64,000 nucleotides of DNA from Propionibacterium sp. (lineage in GTDB: Bacteria > Actinomycetota > Actinomycetes > Propionibacteriales > Propionibacteriaceae): NCBI GenBank assembly GCA_012517965.1, contig JAAYTZ010000018.1:62001-126000 (forward strand), written 5' to 3'. The position numbers and the translations under genes are program-made. Shown here piece by piece: positions 22,003 to 33,200 of the stretch. Below the pieces are notes generated by a model. It was given only the letters and a program-made list of their open reading frames with translations, was not told the origin of the DNA and searched no databases. The first letter of the stretch is position 1. Every line of letters begins with the position of its first letter.

Positions 22003-22974
22003 ATGACCCCCCAGGAATGGCGTGACCAGCACCGCGAACAGGCGCCCGATCGGCGCGAACGACGGACAGCGAACCTGCGGGCCGACGACGGGCTGAGCGA
22101 GCGGGACGTGAAGCAGCGCGTGCGGGACGGGCGCCTGGTCCGGTTGCGGCGTGGCGTGCTGACGGACCGCACGGCCGAAACGCCCGTCCAGCGGCACCTG
22201 CAACTGGCCAGGGCCGTTGCCCTGCAGCGGTCCGAGCCGGTCTTCAGCCACGTCACGGCCGCGGTCGCCTGGGGGTTGCCCGTGAACAGCCGCAACCTCG
22301 ACCGGGTCTGGCTGACGCGGCGTCGGGGCCACGGCCATGGCCGGACCGTGCCCGACGCGGTCGAGAGTCAGTCCTCGTTGCGCGCCGAGGAGATCGCCGT
22401 GGCGTCGGGGCTCGTCGTGACGAGCGTGGCCCGCACGGTGGTCGACCTGGGCCGGACCTCCGCGCTCGAGTGGGGCGTGGCCGCCGCGGACGCCGCCCTG
22501 CACCGCGGCCTGTGCACCCGGGACGATCTTGAGGCAGCGGTCGCCGCCGGCAGGGGACGTCGCGGGATCGCCCGCGCGGCGCGGGCGGTCGCCTTCGCCG
22601 ATCCACGGGCGGAGTCGCCGCTCGAGTCCGTCAGCCGGCTCACGATTTCCAGGACCGACCTGCCCCAGCCGGTCCTGCAGCACCCGATCGTGCTGGCGGG
22701 CCGGAAGGTGGCGACGAGCGACTTCGCCTGGCTCGACGAAAAGGTGGTCGGCGAGTGCGACGGGGCGGTGAAGTACGGCGCGCTGCTGGCCGATGGGCAG
22801 AGCGCGCAGGACGCGGTTCTGGCGGAGAAGCGCCGCGAGGAACTGATCCGCGAGGCGGGCTGGTGGGTCGTCCGGTGGGATTGGAAGACCGCGTGGGACC
22901 GGCAGCGACTCGCTCAGCGCCTCCGCTCGGCACTGGGTTTTCAGAGCCTCGGGCCGGCGGCACGGTCGGCCTGA
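22003..22974 (+). CDS. AbiEi-like N-terminal domain / DUF559-type protein
   Basis: LVRLRRGVLTDRTAET...FSHVTAAVAWGLPV...SVARTVVDLGR...ADFAWLDEKVVGECDGAVKY...REELIREAGWWVVRW, the architecture seen in many actinobacterial 'AbiEi antitoxin domain' proteins. Confidence 0.7.
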   Translation: MTPQEWRDQHREQAPDRRERRTANLRADDGLSERDVKQRVRDGRLVRLRRGVLTDRTAETPVQRHLQLARAVALQRSEPVFSHVTAAVAWGLPVNSRNLDRVWLTRRRGHGHGRTVPDAVESQSSLRAEEIAVASGLVVTSVARTVVDLGRTSALEWGVAAADAALHRGLCTRDDLEAAVAAGRGRRGIARAARAVAFADPRAESPLESVSRLTISRTDLPQPVLQHPIVLAGRKVATSDFAWLDEKVVGECDGAVKYGALLADGQSAQDAVLAEKRREELIREAGWWVVRWDWKTAWDRQRLAQRLRSALGFQSLGPAARSA

Positions 22975-23009
22975 TCGGCAGACCAACTCAGTACGGGACC
23001 GCCCCTGGC

Positions 23010-23195
23010 CCACAGGACGCCCCTGGCCCACCGGACGCCTCGGGTCGGCTCCGTTTCCTCGGGTTCCTGCCCGAGCGTCCGTCGCGAGCCCGAGGCGTCC
23101 GGGCCGGAACCCGAGCGTCCGTCGCGAACCCGAGGCGTCCGGGCCGGAGCCCGAGGCGTCCGGGCCGGAACCCGAGGCGTCCGGGTCGGCGGCCG
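23010..23195. repeat. CTCGGG/CCCGAG intergenic repeat cluster (his cluster, hisH side)
   Basis: Multiple CCCGAGGCGTCCGGGCCGGA units; 40-mer at 23058-23097 matches 21871-21910 at 39/40 positions in the same orientation. Confidence 0.88.
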
Positions 23196-23208
23196 GGTGG
23201 ACGGCCCG

Positions 23209-23829
23209 TCAGAGGGTGGCGACCCAGTTGCGCAGCAGGCGTCCGCCGGCCGCCCCGGACTTCTCCGGGTGGAACTGAGTGGAGCTGAGCGCCCCGTACT
23301 CGACCGCGGCGACGAACCGGTCACCGCCGTGCTCGCACCACGTCACCTGGACGCCGTCCGGCCACGCGGCGTCGTGGACGGCGTAGCTGTGCACGAAGTA
23401 GAACCGTTCCTCGGCGAGCCCGGCGAACAGCGTCGAGGAGCCCTCGGCGGCCACGGTGTTCCAGCCCATGTGCGGCAGCCGGCGCGACGTCAGCCGCTCC
23501 ACGACCCCGGGCAGGACGCCGACGCCGGCGGCCCGCACCCCGTGCTCGACGCCCGCGGCGAACATCACCTGGTGGCCCACGCAGATGCCGAGCACCGGAC
23601 GCCCCGCGGCCAGCCGCTCCCGGATCAGCGCCGGACCGCCGACCGACTCGAGCCCGGCCATGCAGGCGGCGAAGGCGCCGACGCCCGGCACGACGAGCCC
23701 GGCGGCGGAGCGCACGATCTCCGGGTCGGCGGTGAGCACGGCCTCACAGCCGGCGGCGGCGACGGCCCGGGTCGCGGAGTGCAGGTTGCCGGAGCCGTAG
23801 TCGAGCAGCGCCACCAGCGGACGGGTCAC
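23209..23829 (-). CDS. hisH: Imidazole glycerol phosphate synthase glutaminase subunit
   Basis: [35 protein letters not shown]. Confidence 0.95.
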   Translation of the reverse strand: MTRPLVALLDYGSGNLHSATRAVAAAGCEAVLTADPEIVRSAAGLVVPGVGAFAACMAGLESVGGPALIRERLAAGRPVLGICVGHQVMFAAGVEHGVRAAGVGVLPGVVERLTSRRLPHMGWNTVAAEGSSTLFAGLAEERFYFVHSYAVHDAAWPDGVQVTWCEHGGDRFVAAVEYGALSSTQFHPEKSGAAGGRLLRNWVATL

Positions 23830-23872
23830 GGCCGATCCCCGGCTCGGCCGCGCCAACCGGCGGGGCCGCCGG

Positions 23873-24485
23873 TCACAGGGCACCCTTCGTCGACGGCACG
23901 CTCCCGGCGGTGCGGGCGTCCGGCTCGACCGCGGCCCGCAGCGCGCGGGCCAGCGCCTTGAACTGGGCCTCGACGATGTGGTGCGGGTCCCGGCCCGCCA
24001 GCAGCGTCAGGTGCACGCACAGCCCCGCGTTGAGCGCCAGCGACTCGACGACGTGCCGCGTCATCGATCCGGCGTACGGGACCCCCGAACCGCCGATGCG
24101 CGCGTACACCTGCCCGTCGGGTTCGCCCGAGCAGACGACGTAGGGGCGTCCGGCGACGTCGACGGTGCACTCGGCGAGCGCCTCGTCCAGCGGGACCCGG
24201 GCGTAGCCGAACCGGCCGATGCCGCGCTTGTCGCCCAGCGCCGCGGCCAGCGCCTGACCGAGCACGATCGCGGTGTCCTCGACGACGTGGTGGGCGTCCA
24301 CCTCGACGTCGCCGGACGCCTCGACGATCAGGTCGATCAACGCATGCTTGGCCAGCGAGGTCAGCATGTGGTCGTAGAACCCGACGCCGGTCGCCACCGT
24401 CGCCCGTCCGGTGCCGTCCAGGTTCACCTCGACCCGGACGCGCGACTCGCTCGTGACCCGCTCGGCGGTCGCCCTGCGCTCGCTC
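23873..24485 (-). CDS. hisB: Imidazoleglycerol-phosphate dehydratase
   Basis: [38 protein letters not shown]. Confidence 0.97.
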
Positions 24486-25572
24486 ATGCCTCCCCGATCT
24501 GTGCCGCGGCCGCGTAGAAGGCGGCCATCTCCTCCGGCGTCCCCGCCGAGACCCGCAGGAACCCGGCCGGTCCGGTCTCCCGCACCAGCACCCCCCGATC
24601 CAGGAGCCGCTGCCAGGCCAGGTGCCGGTCGGCGAAGCGCCCGAACAGCACGAAGTTGGCGTCCGACGGGACCACCTCGAACCCGAGTTCGGGCAGCCGG
24701 ATCAGCATCGCGTCCCGGACGCCGCGGAGCAGGTCCACCTTCGCCAGCATCTCGTCGGCGTGGGCCAGCGCCACCTCGGCGATCGCCTGGGTCTGCGCCG
24801 ACAGGTGGTAGGGCAGCCGGACGATGCGGCAGGCGTCCACGATGGCCGGCGCCGCCGCCAGGTACCCGACGCGGCCGCCGGCGAGCGCGAACGCCTTGCT
24901 CATCGTCCGCGACACCACCAGGTTGCCGAACTTGGGCAGCAGCCCCAGGGCGGACGCCTCGGGCGTCCGGCTGAACTCCTGGTAGGCCTCGTCGACCACC
25001 ACGATGGCGTCGGTGCCCTCCAGGACGGCCTCGATCACGTCCAGCGGCGTCGAGGTGCCCGTGGGGTTGTTGGGCGTCGTGATCAGCACCACGTCCGGGT
25101 CGTGCTCGTCGAGTGCCCCCAGCACCAGGTCGGCGTCCAGGGTGTAGTCGGGCCGCCGCGGCACGGTCACGTACTCGGTGTGGGTGTTGCGGGCGTACTC
25201 GGGGTACATCGAGTAGGTGGGGGTGAAGGTCAGGCAGCGGCGTCCGGGGCCGCCGAAGGCGCCGAGCAGGTGCGTCATCACCTCGTTCGACCCGTTCGCG
25301 GCCCACACGTGGGCGGCGGTCAGCCCGTAGCCGAGATAGGCGGCCAGTCGGCGGCGCAGTTCGGACGCCTCCCGGTCGGGGTAGCGGTCGATGCGGGCGG
25401 TGGCCGCCCAGATCGCGTCCGCCATCTCGCGCCGGATCGCCTCGCTCGGCGGGTACGGGTTCTCGTTGACGTTCAGGCAGACCGGCACGTCGAGTTGGGG
25501 GGCGCCGTAGGGCTGTTCCCCGACCAGTTCGGGCCGCAGCGGCAGGTCGGCCAGGGTGGGGTCGGGCCTCAC
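24484..25572 (-). CDS. hisC: Histidinol-phosphate aminotransferase
   Basis: [41 protein letters not shown]. Confidence 0.96.
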   Translation of the reverse strand: MRPDPTLADLPLRPELVGEQPYGAPQLDVPVCLNVNENPYPPSEAIRREMADAIWAATARIDRYPDREASELRRRLAAYLGYGLTAAHVWAANGSNEVMTHLLGAFGGPGRRCLTFTPTYSMYPEYARNTHTEYVTVPRRPDYTLDADLVLGALDEHDPDVVLITTPNNPTGTSTPLDVIEAVLEGTDAIVVVDEAYQEFSRTPEASALGLLPKFGNLVVSRTMSKAFALAGGRVGYLAAAPAIVDACRIVRLPYHLSAQTQAIAEVALAHADEMLAKVDLLRGVRDAMLIRLPELGFEVVPSDANFVLFGRFADRHLAWQRLLDRGVLVRETGPAGFLRVSAGTPEEMAAFYAAAAQIGEA

Positions 25573-26888
25573 CGGACGCCCCCGCCGCCGGGCTGCGTCC
25601 GGACCCGGATCGCCGCCCGGTGCCCGGGCAGGTGCTCGGCGGTCGCGAAGGTCTCCACCAGCGGCCCGATCGCCGCGAGCGCGTCGGCGCTGTAGTCGAT
25701 GACGTGCACGGTCTTCAGGAAGTCCCGCGCGGTCAGCCCCGAGCTGTGCGCGGCCGTCCCGCCCGTCGGCAGCACGTGGGTCGAGCCCGCCGAGTAGTCG
25801 CCGAGCGGCACCGGCGCGTACGGGCCGACGAAGATCGCTCCGGCGTTGCTCACCCGGTCGGCGACCGCACGGGCGTCGCGGGTCTGCACCTCGAGGTGCT
25901 CGGCGCCGTAGGCGTCCGCGACCTCGATCCCCTGGTCGAGGTCGTCGACCAGCACGGTGGCCGACTGCGACCCGGTCAGCGCCGTCCGGATCCGCTCGAT
26001 GTTGTCGAGCGCGGCGATCTGCCCGTCGAGGGCGGCGTCGACCGCGTCGGCCAGCGCGACGGAGGGGGTGACCAGCACCGAGCCGGCCATCGGGTCGTGC
26101 TCGGCCTGGCTGATCAGGTCGGCGGCGACGTGCGCGGGGTCGGCGGTGTCGTCGGCCAGCACCATGATCTCGGTCGGGCCGGCCTCCGAGTCGATGCCGA
26201 TCAGGCCCCGCAGGTGCCGCTTGGCGGCCACCACGTAGATGTTCCCGGGCCCGGTGACGAGGTCGACGGGCTCGCACAGGCCGGCCACGCCGTGGGCGAA
26301 CATCGCGATCGCCTGGGCCCCGCCGACGGCGTACACCTCGTCGACGCCCAGCAGGTGGCACAGCCCGAGCACCGTCGGGTCCGGCAGCCCGCCGTGCGCC
26401 CGGCTCGGCGGGGTCGCCACCGCCAGCGACCGGACGCCCGCCGCCCGGGCCGGCACCACGTTCATCAGCACCGAGGACGCCAGCGGCGCCAGCCCGCCCG
26501 GCACGTACAGCCCGACCCGGCGGATCGGGACGCTCCGGATGCCGATCGTCGCCCCGGGGGCGACCTCGACCTCGACCAGCGGCGGCAGCAACTCGGCGCG
26601 GCAGACCAGCTCGCGGCGCCGGATCGACTCCAGCAGCGCGGCCCGCACGTCGGCGTCCAACTCGGCGGCGCAGCGCGCCAGCACGTCGGCGGGCACCCGG
26701 AGCGAGTCGGGCACGACGCCGTCGAAACGCTCGGAGAACTCGCGCAACGCGGCCTCGCCGCGGTCGCGGACGGCGTCGCAGATGGGGCGGACGGCGGCCA
26801 GGGCGTGCTCGACATCGAACGCGCCGCGAGGGATCACGGCGCGGTAGTCGGGTTTCTGTCCTCGGACGTCGATCCTTCTCAGCTGCAC
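25569..26888 (-). CDS. hisD: Histidinol dehydrogenase
   Basis: [50 protein letters not shown]. Confidence 0.97.
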   Translation of the reverse strand: MQLRRIDVRGQKPDYRAVIPRGAFDVEHALAAVRPICDAVRDRGEAALREFSERFDGVVPDSLRVPADVLARCAAELDADVRAALLESIRRRELVCRAELLPPLVEVEVAPGATIGIRSVPIRRVGLYVPGGLAPLASSVLMNVVPARAAGVRSLAVATPPSRAHGGLPDPTVLGLCHLLGVDEVYAVGGAQAIAMFAHGVAGLCEPVDLVTGPGNIYVVAAKRHLRGLIGIDSEAGPTEIMVLADDTADPAHVAADLISQAEHDPMAGSVLVTPSVALADAVDAALDGQIAALDNIERIRTALTGSQSATVLVDDLDQGIEVADAYGAEHLEVQTRDARAVADRVSNAGAIFVGPYAPVPLGDYSAGSTHVLPTGGTAAHSSGLTARDFLKTVHVIDYSADALAAIGPLVETFATAEHLPGHRAAIRVRTQPGGGGVR

Positions 26889-26907
26889 CCGATGATTGTA
26901 TGAGGGC

Positions 26908-27642
26908 ATGTTCATCGGGATCGGAACGGTCGCCAATGTGGTCACCGTGGCCGTCGGCGCCCTTGTCGGGCTGGCGTTCGGCAGCCGCATCCCCGAACGC
27001 ACCAAGGATCTGATCACCGCCACCCTCGGCCTCGTCACGCTGGTGCTGGGGCTGTCGTCGGCGGCGGCCATGAACTCGGACGCCCTCGCCGCGGTCGTCG
27101 GCCGTGGCGGGTTGCTGATCGTGATCGGCTCGTTGCTCGTCGGGGGCATCGTGGGGTCCGCGCTGCGGATCGAGCAGCGGCTGGAGGGCGCCGTGGGCTG
27201 GCTCCGCGACCGGTTCGCCCGCGGCGAGACCTCCGGCCGGTTCGTGGACGCCGTCGTCACGCCGACCCTGCTGTTCTGCGTCGGGCCGCTCACGATCCTG
27301 GGGTCGCTGTCGGACGGGCTGGGCCGCGGCGCCGACCAGCTGCTGGTCAAGGCCGTGCTCGACGGGTTCGCGGCGATCGCGTTCGCCGCCTCGCTGGGGG
27401 CCGGCGTGGTGCTGTCGGCGGTGGCGGTCGGCGTCCTGCAGGGCCTGCTCACGTTGCTGGGCTACCTGGTCGGCGACTTCCTGCCGCTGGCGCACATCGA
27501 CGCCCTGACCGCCACCGGCGGGGTGATCCTGATGGCGCTGTCGCTGCGCCTGCTGAACCTCAAGCAGATCCCGGTCGGCGACATGCTGCCGGCCCTGGTG
27601 ATCGCGCCGGTGCTCGTCGCCCTCGTCGACGTGGTCCTCTGA
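26908..27642 (+). CDS. DUF554-family membrane protein
   Basis: [34 protein letters not shown]. Confidence 0.85.
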   Translation: MFIGIGTVANVVTVAVGALVGLAFGSRIPERTKDLITATLGLVTLVLGLSSAAAMNSDALAAVVGRGGLLIVIGSLLVGGIVGSALRIEQRLEGAVGWLRDRFARGETSGRFVDAVVTPTLLFCVGPLTILGSLSDGLGRGADQLLVKAVLDGFAAIAFAASLGAGVVLSAVAVGVLQGLLTLLGYLVGDFLPLAHIDALTATGGVILMALSLRLLNLKQIPVGDMLPALVIAPVLVALVDVVL

Positions 27643-27649
27643 GGCGGCG

Positions 27650-28150
27650 ATGGCCAAGAAGCGGACCCCCGGCGGCACCCCGGCGACCGACGCCCTGACG
27701 GCGGCCGGAGTCGCCTTCACGGTCACCTCCTACGACCACGACCCCGCCGAGCGGCATTTCGGCGCCGAGACCGTCGCGGTGCTGGGCCTCGACCCGGCCC
27801 GGGTGTTCAAGACGCTGCTCGTCGACCTCAACCCCGGCGGACGCCCCCGGCTGGCGGTCGGCGTCGTGCCGGTCGCGGGCATGCTGGATCTCAAGGCCAT
27901 CGCGGCCGCGCTGGGGGCCAAGAAGGCCGACCTCGCCGACCCCCGGGTCGCCGAACGGTCGTCCGGCTACGTCGTGGGCGGCATCTCCCCCGTCGGCCAG
28001 AAGACCCCGCTGCCGACCGTCATCGACTCCTCCGCGCTCGGGTTCGCCACGATCTTCTGCTCGGCCGGGAGGCGGGGGATGCAGGTCGAACTCGCCCCCA
28101 CCGACCTGGCGCGGGTGACCGGGGCGTCCTTCGCCGCCATCGCCCGCTGA
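27650..28150 (+). CDS. ybaK: YbaK/EbsC-family Cys-tRNA(Pro) deacylase
   Basis: [45 protein letters not shown]. Confidence 0.92.
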   Translation: MAKKRTPGGTPATDALTAAGVAFTVTSYDHDPAERHFGAETVAVLGLDPARVFKTLLVDLNPGGRPRLAVGVVPVAGMLDLKAIAAALGAKKADLADPRVAERSSGYVVGGISPVGQKTPLPTVIDSSALGFATIFCSAGRRGMQVELAPTDLARVTGASFAAIAR

Positions 28151-28177
28151 GCTCCGGCCGCCGACGGGCGGGCCGGC

Positions 28178-29653
28178 TCAGGACAGCCAGGCCCGGTCGG
28201 CGGCCAGCGCGACGTCGAGGGCGGCCCGCCCGGCCCGCAGCGCGGCCGCGCGCCGGTCGAGTTGCCGTTGCTGCAGCACCCGGTAGGTGAGGGTCGGCTC
28301 GCCGCGCGCGACCGCGGCGGCCTCCAGGTGACCCAGGGTGTCGTGGGCGACCACGGTGTCCTGGACTTCGCCCAGCGCCTCGGTCACCGCCTCGAACAGG
28401 GCGGCGTGGTCGCGGGCCGCGTCGCCGTAGACGTCGGCGAGCACCTCCGCGGAGTAGCGGGCCGCCTTGGCCGCCTTGCGCACCTGGTGCCAGCGCTCCA
28501 GCTCCGCCGGTTTCCGCAGCGCCCGGGCGTGCCGCTCCCCCACCCGTTCGACGGCACGCGCGAACAGGCCGGGAAACGCCAGCCGGGCCGGCCGGAGGCC
28601 GGCGGCGCCCAGCGGCGGGTCGGTGAGCAGTGCGGCCAGCGAACGGTGGAGCGCCCGGTAGCGTTCGCCGGCCATGACCGCCACGAGCCGGTCGTGGGCG
28701 TCGGCGTGCAGCCGGTCCAGGTCGGCGACGAGCCGCTCGGCCACGGGGCCGTGCACCGTGCCGGGGTCGAGGGCGGCCAGCGCCTCGAGCAGGTGTTCCT
28801 TGAGCACCTCGGCGTCCCGGGGCCCGCCGGCGATCTCCCCGAACCACTGCAGCTCCTCCGCCAGCGGGTCGGTGCGCTGCGGCTCGAACAGCGGCCCGAA
28901 GGTGCGCAGCAGCCCGCGCAGCCGGCGGCACGCCACCCGGGTCTTGTGCACGGCGTCCGGAGCGTCGGAGCGGACGCCCGCGGCGAGCGACTGCAGCGCC
29001 CCCACTTGCTTGGCGGCGTACCCCAGGAGCACCTCCCCCGCCGGGGTGTCGCGTCCCGGGGCGGGCCGGGGCCGGGCGACCGCGTCCGCCAGGGCTCGCG
29101 CGACCTTGGAACCGTGCGGCGCGCGGGTGGCGCCGCCGGCCAGCAGCGCGGCCTCGAGGGCGTCCAGGGTGTCCGGCGGTTCACCCGGGGCCAGTTCGGT
29201 CTCCACCTCGTGCCAGGACGCCACCTCTCCCCCGACGACGGCGGTCACCGCGTCCTCGGCGAGATGGGCCCGAACCCGGGCGTCCGACACCAGGTCGCGT
29301 TCGACGCGGGCCGTCACCAGCACGGCGACGGGCACCAGCGGGCGGGGCCCGGCGAGTTCGTCGACGGCGGCCCGGAAGTCGGCCGGGAGTTCGGGGGCCT
29401 CCGGGCGCCACTCCTCGCGCCGCACGTCGGCGGCCACCGGACGCTTCAGGTGCCAGCCTGCGTCGTCGCCGCCGGTGCGCCGGCGCAGTGACCAGCCCGC
29501 GCGGGCGAGATCGTAGCCGGGGGTGTCGAGGTACTCGGCGCGCAGATCGTGCCGTCGCGGCTCGGTCCAGGCGCCGAGGCCGGGAACGGCCGGCGCCGTC
29601 CACCCCGGGGGCACCAGGAACTTGCGTTCGATCTCGTGCTCGGCGGGGGTCAT
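28178..29653 (-). CDS. CYTH and CHAD domain protein
   Basis: EIERKFLVPP (CYTH); DAVHKTRVACRRLRGLLRTFGPLF (CHAD). Confidence 0.9.
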   Translation of the reverse strand: MTPAEHEIERKFLVPPGWTAPAVPGLGAWTEPRRHDLRAEYLDTPGYDLARAGWSLRRRTGGDDAGWHLKRPVAADVRREEWRPEAPELPADFRAAVDELAGPRPLVPVAVLVTARVERDLVSDARVRAHLAEDAVTAVVGGEVASWHEVETELAPGEPPDTLDALEAALLAGGATRAPHGSKVARALADAVARPRPAPGRDTPAGEVLLGYAAKQVGALQSLAAGVRSDAPDAVHKTRVACRRLRGLLRTFGPLFEPQRTDPLAEELQWFGEIAGGPRDAEVLKEHLLEALAALDPGTVHGPVAERLVADLDRLHADAHDRLVAVMAGERYRALHRSLAALLTDPPLGAAGLRPARLAFPGLFARAVERVGERHARALRKPAELERWHQVRKAAKAARYSAEVLADVYGDAARDHAALFEAVTEALGEVQDTVVAHDTLGHLEAAAVARGEPTLTYRVLQQRQLDRRAAALRAGRAALDVALAADRAWLS

Positions 29654-29657
29654 GGTC

Positions 29658-30236
29658 TCACTCCACCCCGACCTGGGCGCGCGGGTCGTCCGGCGCCGCC
29701 ACGGCCAGCGTCGTGCGACCGCGAGGATCCGGATGGGCCCGCAGCTCCGGTTGTTCGGGCCCCAGCGCCGCGAGGAGCATGCTGGGGGTGACCGCGGCGA
29801 GCCCCCAGGCGGCCAGGGCGGCCGGAGCATGCAGGGCGAACGCGATCACCACCGAGTCGCCGGGTTGGGCCTGGGCGAGCCGAACGTCGAACGGCCCCGG
29901 CCCCAGCAACTGGCCCACCCCCCAGCAGACGAGGCCCGCGAGCAGGCCGGCCCCCGTCGAGATGAGCGCGACCGGCCAGCCGAGGTTCCTGAACCACGAC
30001 CAGGCCACCCCGCCCAGCACCAACCCGGCGGCGAGCCCGATCACCACGAACCAGGCGTCCGAGGCGATGACTTCGGTGTGCCCCCGCTCGCTGATGGTGG
30101 CGAAGTAGTTGGCGTCCACGACGTAGGCCGGGAGGCGCACGAGCCGCGCCCAGAGCAGGGACGCCAGCGCGCCCACGACGACGGCCAGGCCGGCGAGGAT
30201 GCCGACCCAGGAGACGACCCGGTGGCTGGTGACCAT
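29658..30236 (-). CDS. Predicted multi-pass membrane protein
   Basis: Four hydrophobic segments (GILAGLAVVVGALASLLWA; FVVIGLAAGLVLGGVAW; ALISTGAGLLAGLVCWGVG; APAALAAWGLAAVTPSMLL). Confidence 0.7.
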   Translation of the reverse strand: MVTSHRVVSWVGILAGLAVVVGALASLLWARLVRLPAYVVDANYFATISERGHTEVIASDAWFVVIGLAAGLVLGGVAWSWFRNLGWPVALISTGAGLLAGLVCWGVGQLLGPGPFDVRLAQAQPGDSVVIAFALHAPAALAAWGLAAVTPSMLLAALGPEQPELRAHPDPRGRTTLAVAAPDDPRAQVGVE

Positions 30237-30246
30237 GGGGCCCACT

Positions 30247-33200
30247 CTAGGCGCCCACGCAGGACGGCCCGAGCAACGCCTTGAGGTCGGCCATCAGCGA
30301 CGGCGAGGTGGCCACGCGCAGCCGGTCGTCGAGCCGCCAGACCCGGCTGCCGGCGGGCGCCAGGAGCCTCATCCGCACCTCTTGGGTGCCGGGGTGGTTG
30401 CTCAGGACGAACTTGAGTTGCTCGACCACCGCCGGGGTGCAGCGGGCCGTGGGCAGGTTGATCGTGAGCGGTCCGCTGGGCCCGCCGCTGACATCGGGGA
30501 ACGTCACCTCCTGGGCGCTGAGCTCGACCGAGTCGTCCTTGTCCCGCACGCGTCCCTTGATGCGCACGACGGTGTCGGGGGCGATCGACAGGGCGACGGG
30601 GGCGTAGGCGTTGCTGAACACCAGCACCTCCAGCGACGCCTCCAGGTCCTCGACCGTGACGATCGCCCAGATGCGCCCGTCCTTGCTCTGCTTGCGCTGC
30701 ACGTGGGTGATCAGGCCGCAGATCGTCACCACGCCGTCGCGCGGGCCGTCGTCGGCGACGAGCGCCGCGATCGACAGGTCCCGGTTGGCGGCGATGATGT
30801 GCTCCAACCCGTTGAGCGGGTGGTCGGACACGTAGAGGCCGAGCATCTCCCGCTCGAAGCTCAACCGGGTGGCCTTGTCCCACTCGTCGAGGGTCGGCAC
30901 CGGGCCGGCGACGGAGACCGCACCCGCGGCGTCCGCCCCCCCGAGGAGGTCCGCGAACAGGTCGTCCTGGCCGTTGGCCTGGTTGCGCTTGAGGTCGATG
31001 ATCTGGTCGACCTTCTGCTCGAAGCAGTCCATCAGCGCGCGCCGGGTGTGGCCGAGCGAGTCGAAGGCGCCGGCCTTGATCAGCGACTCGATCACGCGCT
31101 TGTTGCAGACCACGAGCGGCACGTGGTCGAGGAACTCGTTGAAGTCGGACGCCTTCCCGTGCGTCCGGCGCGCCTCGACGATGCCGGCGACGACGTTCGC
31201 GCCCACGTTGCGGATGGCGCCCAGGCCGAACCGGATGTCCGTCCCGACCGGGGTGAACGCCCCCGCCGACTCGTTGACGTCGGGCGGCAGCACCCGGATG
31301 CCCATCCGGCGGCACTCGCCGAGGTAGACGGCGGTCTTGTCCTTGTCGTCCTTCACCGACTCCAGCAGCGCGGCCATGTACTCGGCCGGGTAGTTGGCCT
31401 TGAGGTAGGCGGTCCAGTAGCTGACCAGGCCGTACGCGGCGGCGTGGGACTTGTTGAAGCCGTACGCCGAGAACGGCACCATCGTCTCCCACAACGCCGA
31501 GATGGCGGCGTCCGAGTAGCCGTTGGCCTTCATGCCGCGCTCGAAGTTGACGAACTCGGCGTCCAGCACTTCCTTCTTCTTCTTGCCCATGGCGCGCCGG
31601 AGCAGGTCGGCGGCGCCGAGGGTGTAGCCCGCGAGTTCCCGGGCGATCTGCATGACCTGCTCCTGGTAGACGAGCAGGCCGTAGGTCTCGCCGAGGATAC
31701 GTTCGAGCGGCTCGGCCAGCTCCGGGTGGATGTGGGTGACCGGCTCCAGCCCGTTCTTGCGGTTGGCGTACTTGGTGTGGGTGTTGGTGCCCATCGGGCC
31801 GGGGCGATAGAGGGCGCCGAGCGCGGTGATGTCGGCGAACTTGTCGGGCCGCATCAGCTTGCACAGCGACCGGTACCCGGAGCCGTCGAACTGGAACACC
31901 CCGAGCGTGTCCCCGCGCGAGAGCAGGTCGTAGGTCGCCGGATCGGTGGTGTCGCGGGCGAGGGCGTCCAGGTCGAGGTCGATGCCCCGGTTGGCTTTCA
32001 CGTTCAGCACGGCGTCGTCGAGGATCGTGAGATTCCGCAGCCCGAGGAAGTCCATCTTGACCAGGCCGAGCGCCTCGCAGCTCGGGTAGTCGAACTGGGT
32101 GATGATCTGGCCGTCGGCTTCCCGCTTCATGACCGGGATCACGTCCTGCAGCGGGACGCTCGACATGATGACGCCGGCGGCGTGGACGCCCCACTGCCGT
32201 TTGAGCCCCTCGATGCCCCGCGCGGTGTCGACGACCTCCCGCACCTCGGGGTCGGCCTCGTACAGCTCGCGGAACTCGGTGCCCTCGCCGTAGCGGGGGT
32301 GGTTCTCGTCGAACACGTCGGCGATCGCGACGTCCTTGCCCTGGGTGGGCGGGGTGTAGACCTTGGTGATCTTCTCGCCCAGCGAGAACGGCTTGCCGAG
32401 CACCCGGCCGGCGTCCTTGATCGCCTGCTTCGCCTTGATCGTGCCGTAGGTGACGATCTGGCAGACCCGGTCGTCGCCGTACTTCTCGGTCACGTAGCGG
32501 ATGACCTCGCCGCGGCGGCGCTCGTCGAAGTCCACGTCGAAGTCGGGCATCGAGGGGCGCTCGGGGTTGAGGAAGCGCTCGAAGAACAGGCCGTGGGGCA
32601 CGGGGTCCAGGTCGGTGATCCGCATCGCGAAGGCGCACATCGACCCGGCGCCGGAGCCGCGGCCCGGGCCGACCCGGATGCCGTTGCGTTTGGCCCAGTT
32701 GATGAAGTCGGCCACGACGAGGAAGTAGCCCGCGTAGCCCTTGTCGATGATGATGCGTTCCTCGTAGGCGGCCAGCTCCACGGCGTAGTCGGGGACGCCG
32801 TCGGGGAACCGCTCCCGCAGGCCGCGGTCGACCTCCCGAACGAACCAGGACTCCTCGGTCTCGCCGTCCGGGACCGGGAAGCGCGGCATGTAGGTGCCGG
32901 TGCCCTCCTCGAAGCTCACGGTGCACCGCTCGGCGATCGCGAGGGTGTTGTCGCAGGCCTCGGGCAGGTTCGAGAACAGCAGGCGCATCTGCTCGGGCGT
33001 CTTCAGGTAGTAGCCGTTGCCTTCGAAGCGGAACCGGCCGGGCGTGTCCCGGTTCGACCCCGCCGAGACGCACAGGAGCGTGTCGTGCGCGTCGGCGTCC
33101 TCGGCGTGGACGTAGTGCAGGTCGTTGCTGGCGACGAGCGGCAGGTTGAGTTCGCGGGCGAGCTTCAGCAGGTCGGCGCGGACCCGGTTCTCGATGTCGA

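Noticed and set aside
23010-23195. Possible CRISPR array
   Set aside because: Repeats are short, degenerate, partly inverted, with no uniform unique spacers and no cas genes; better described as REP-like.
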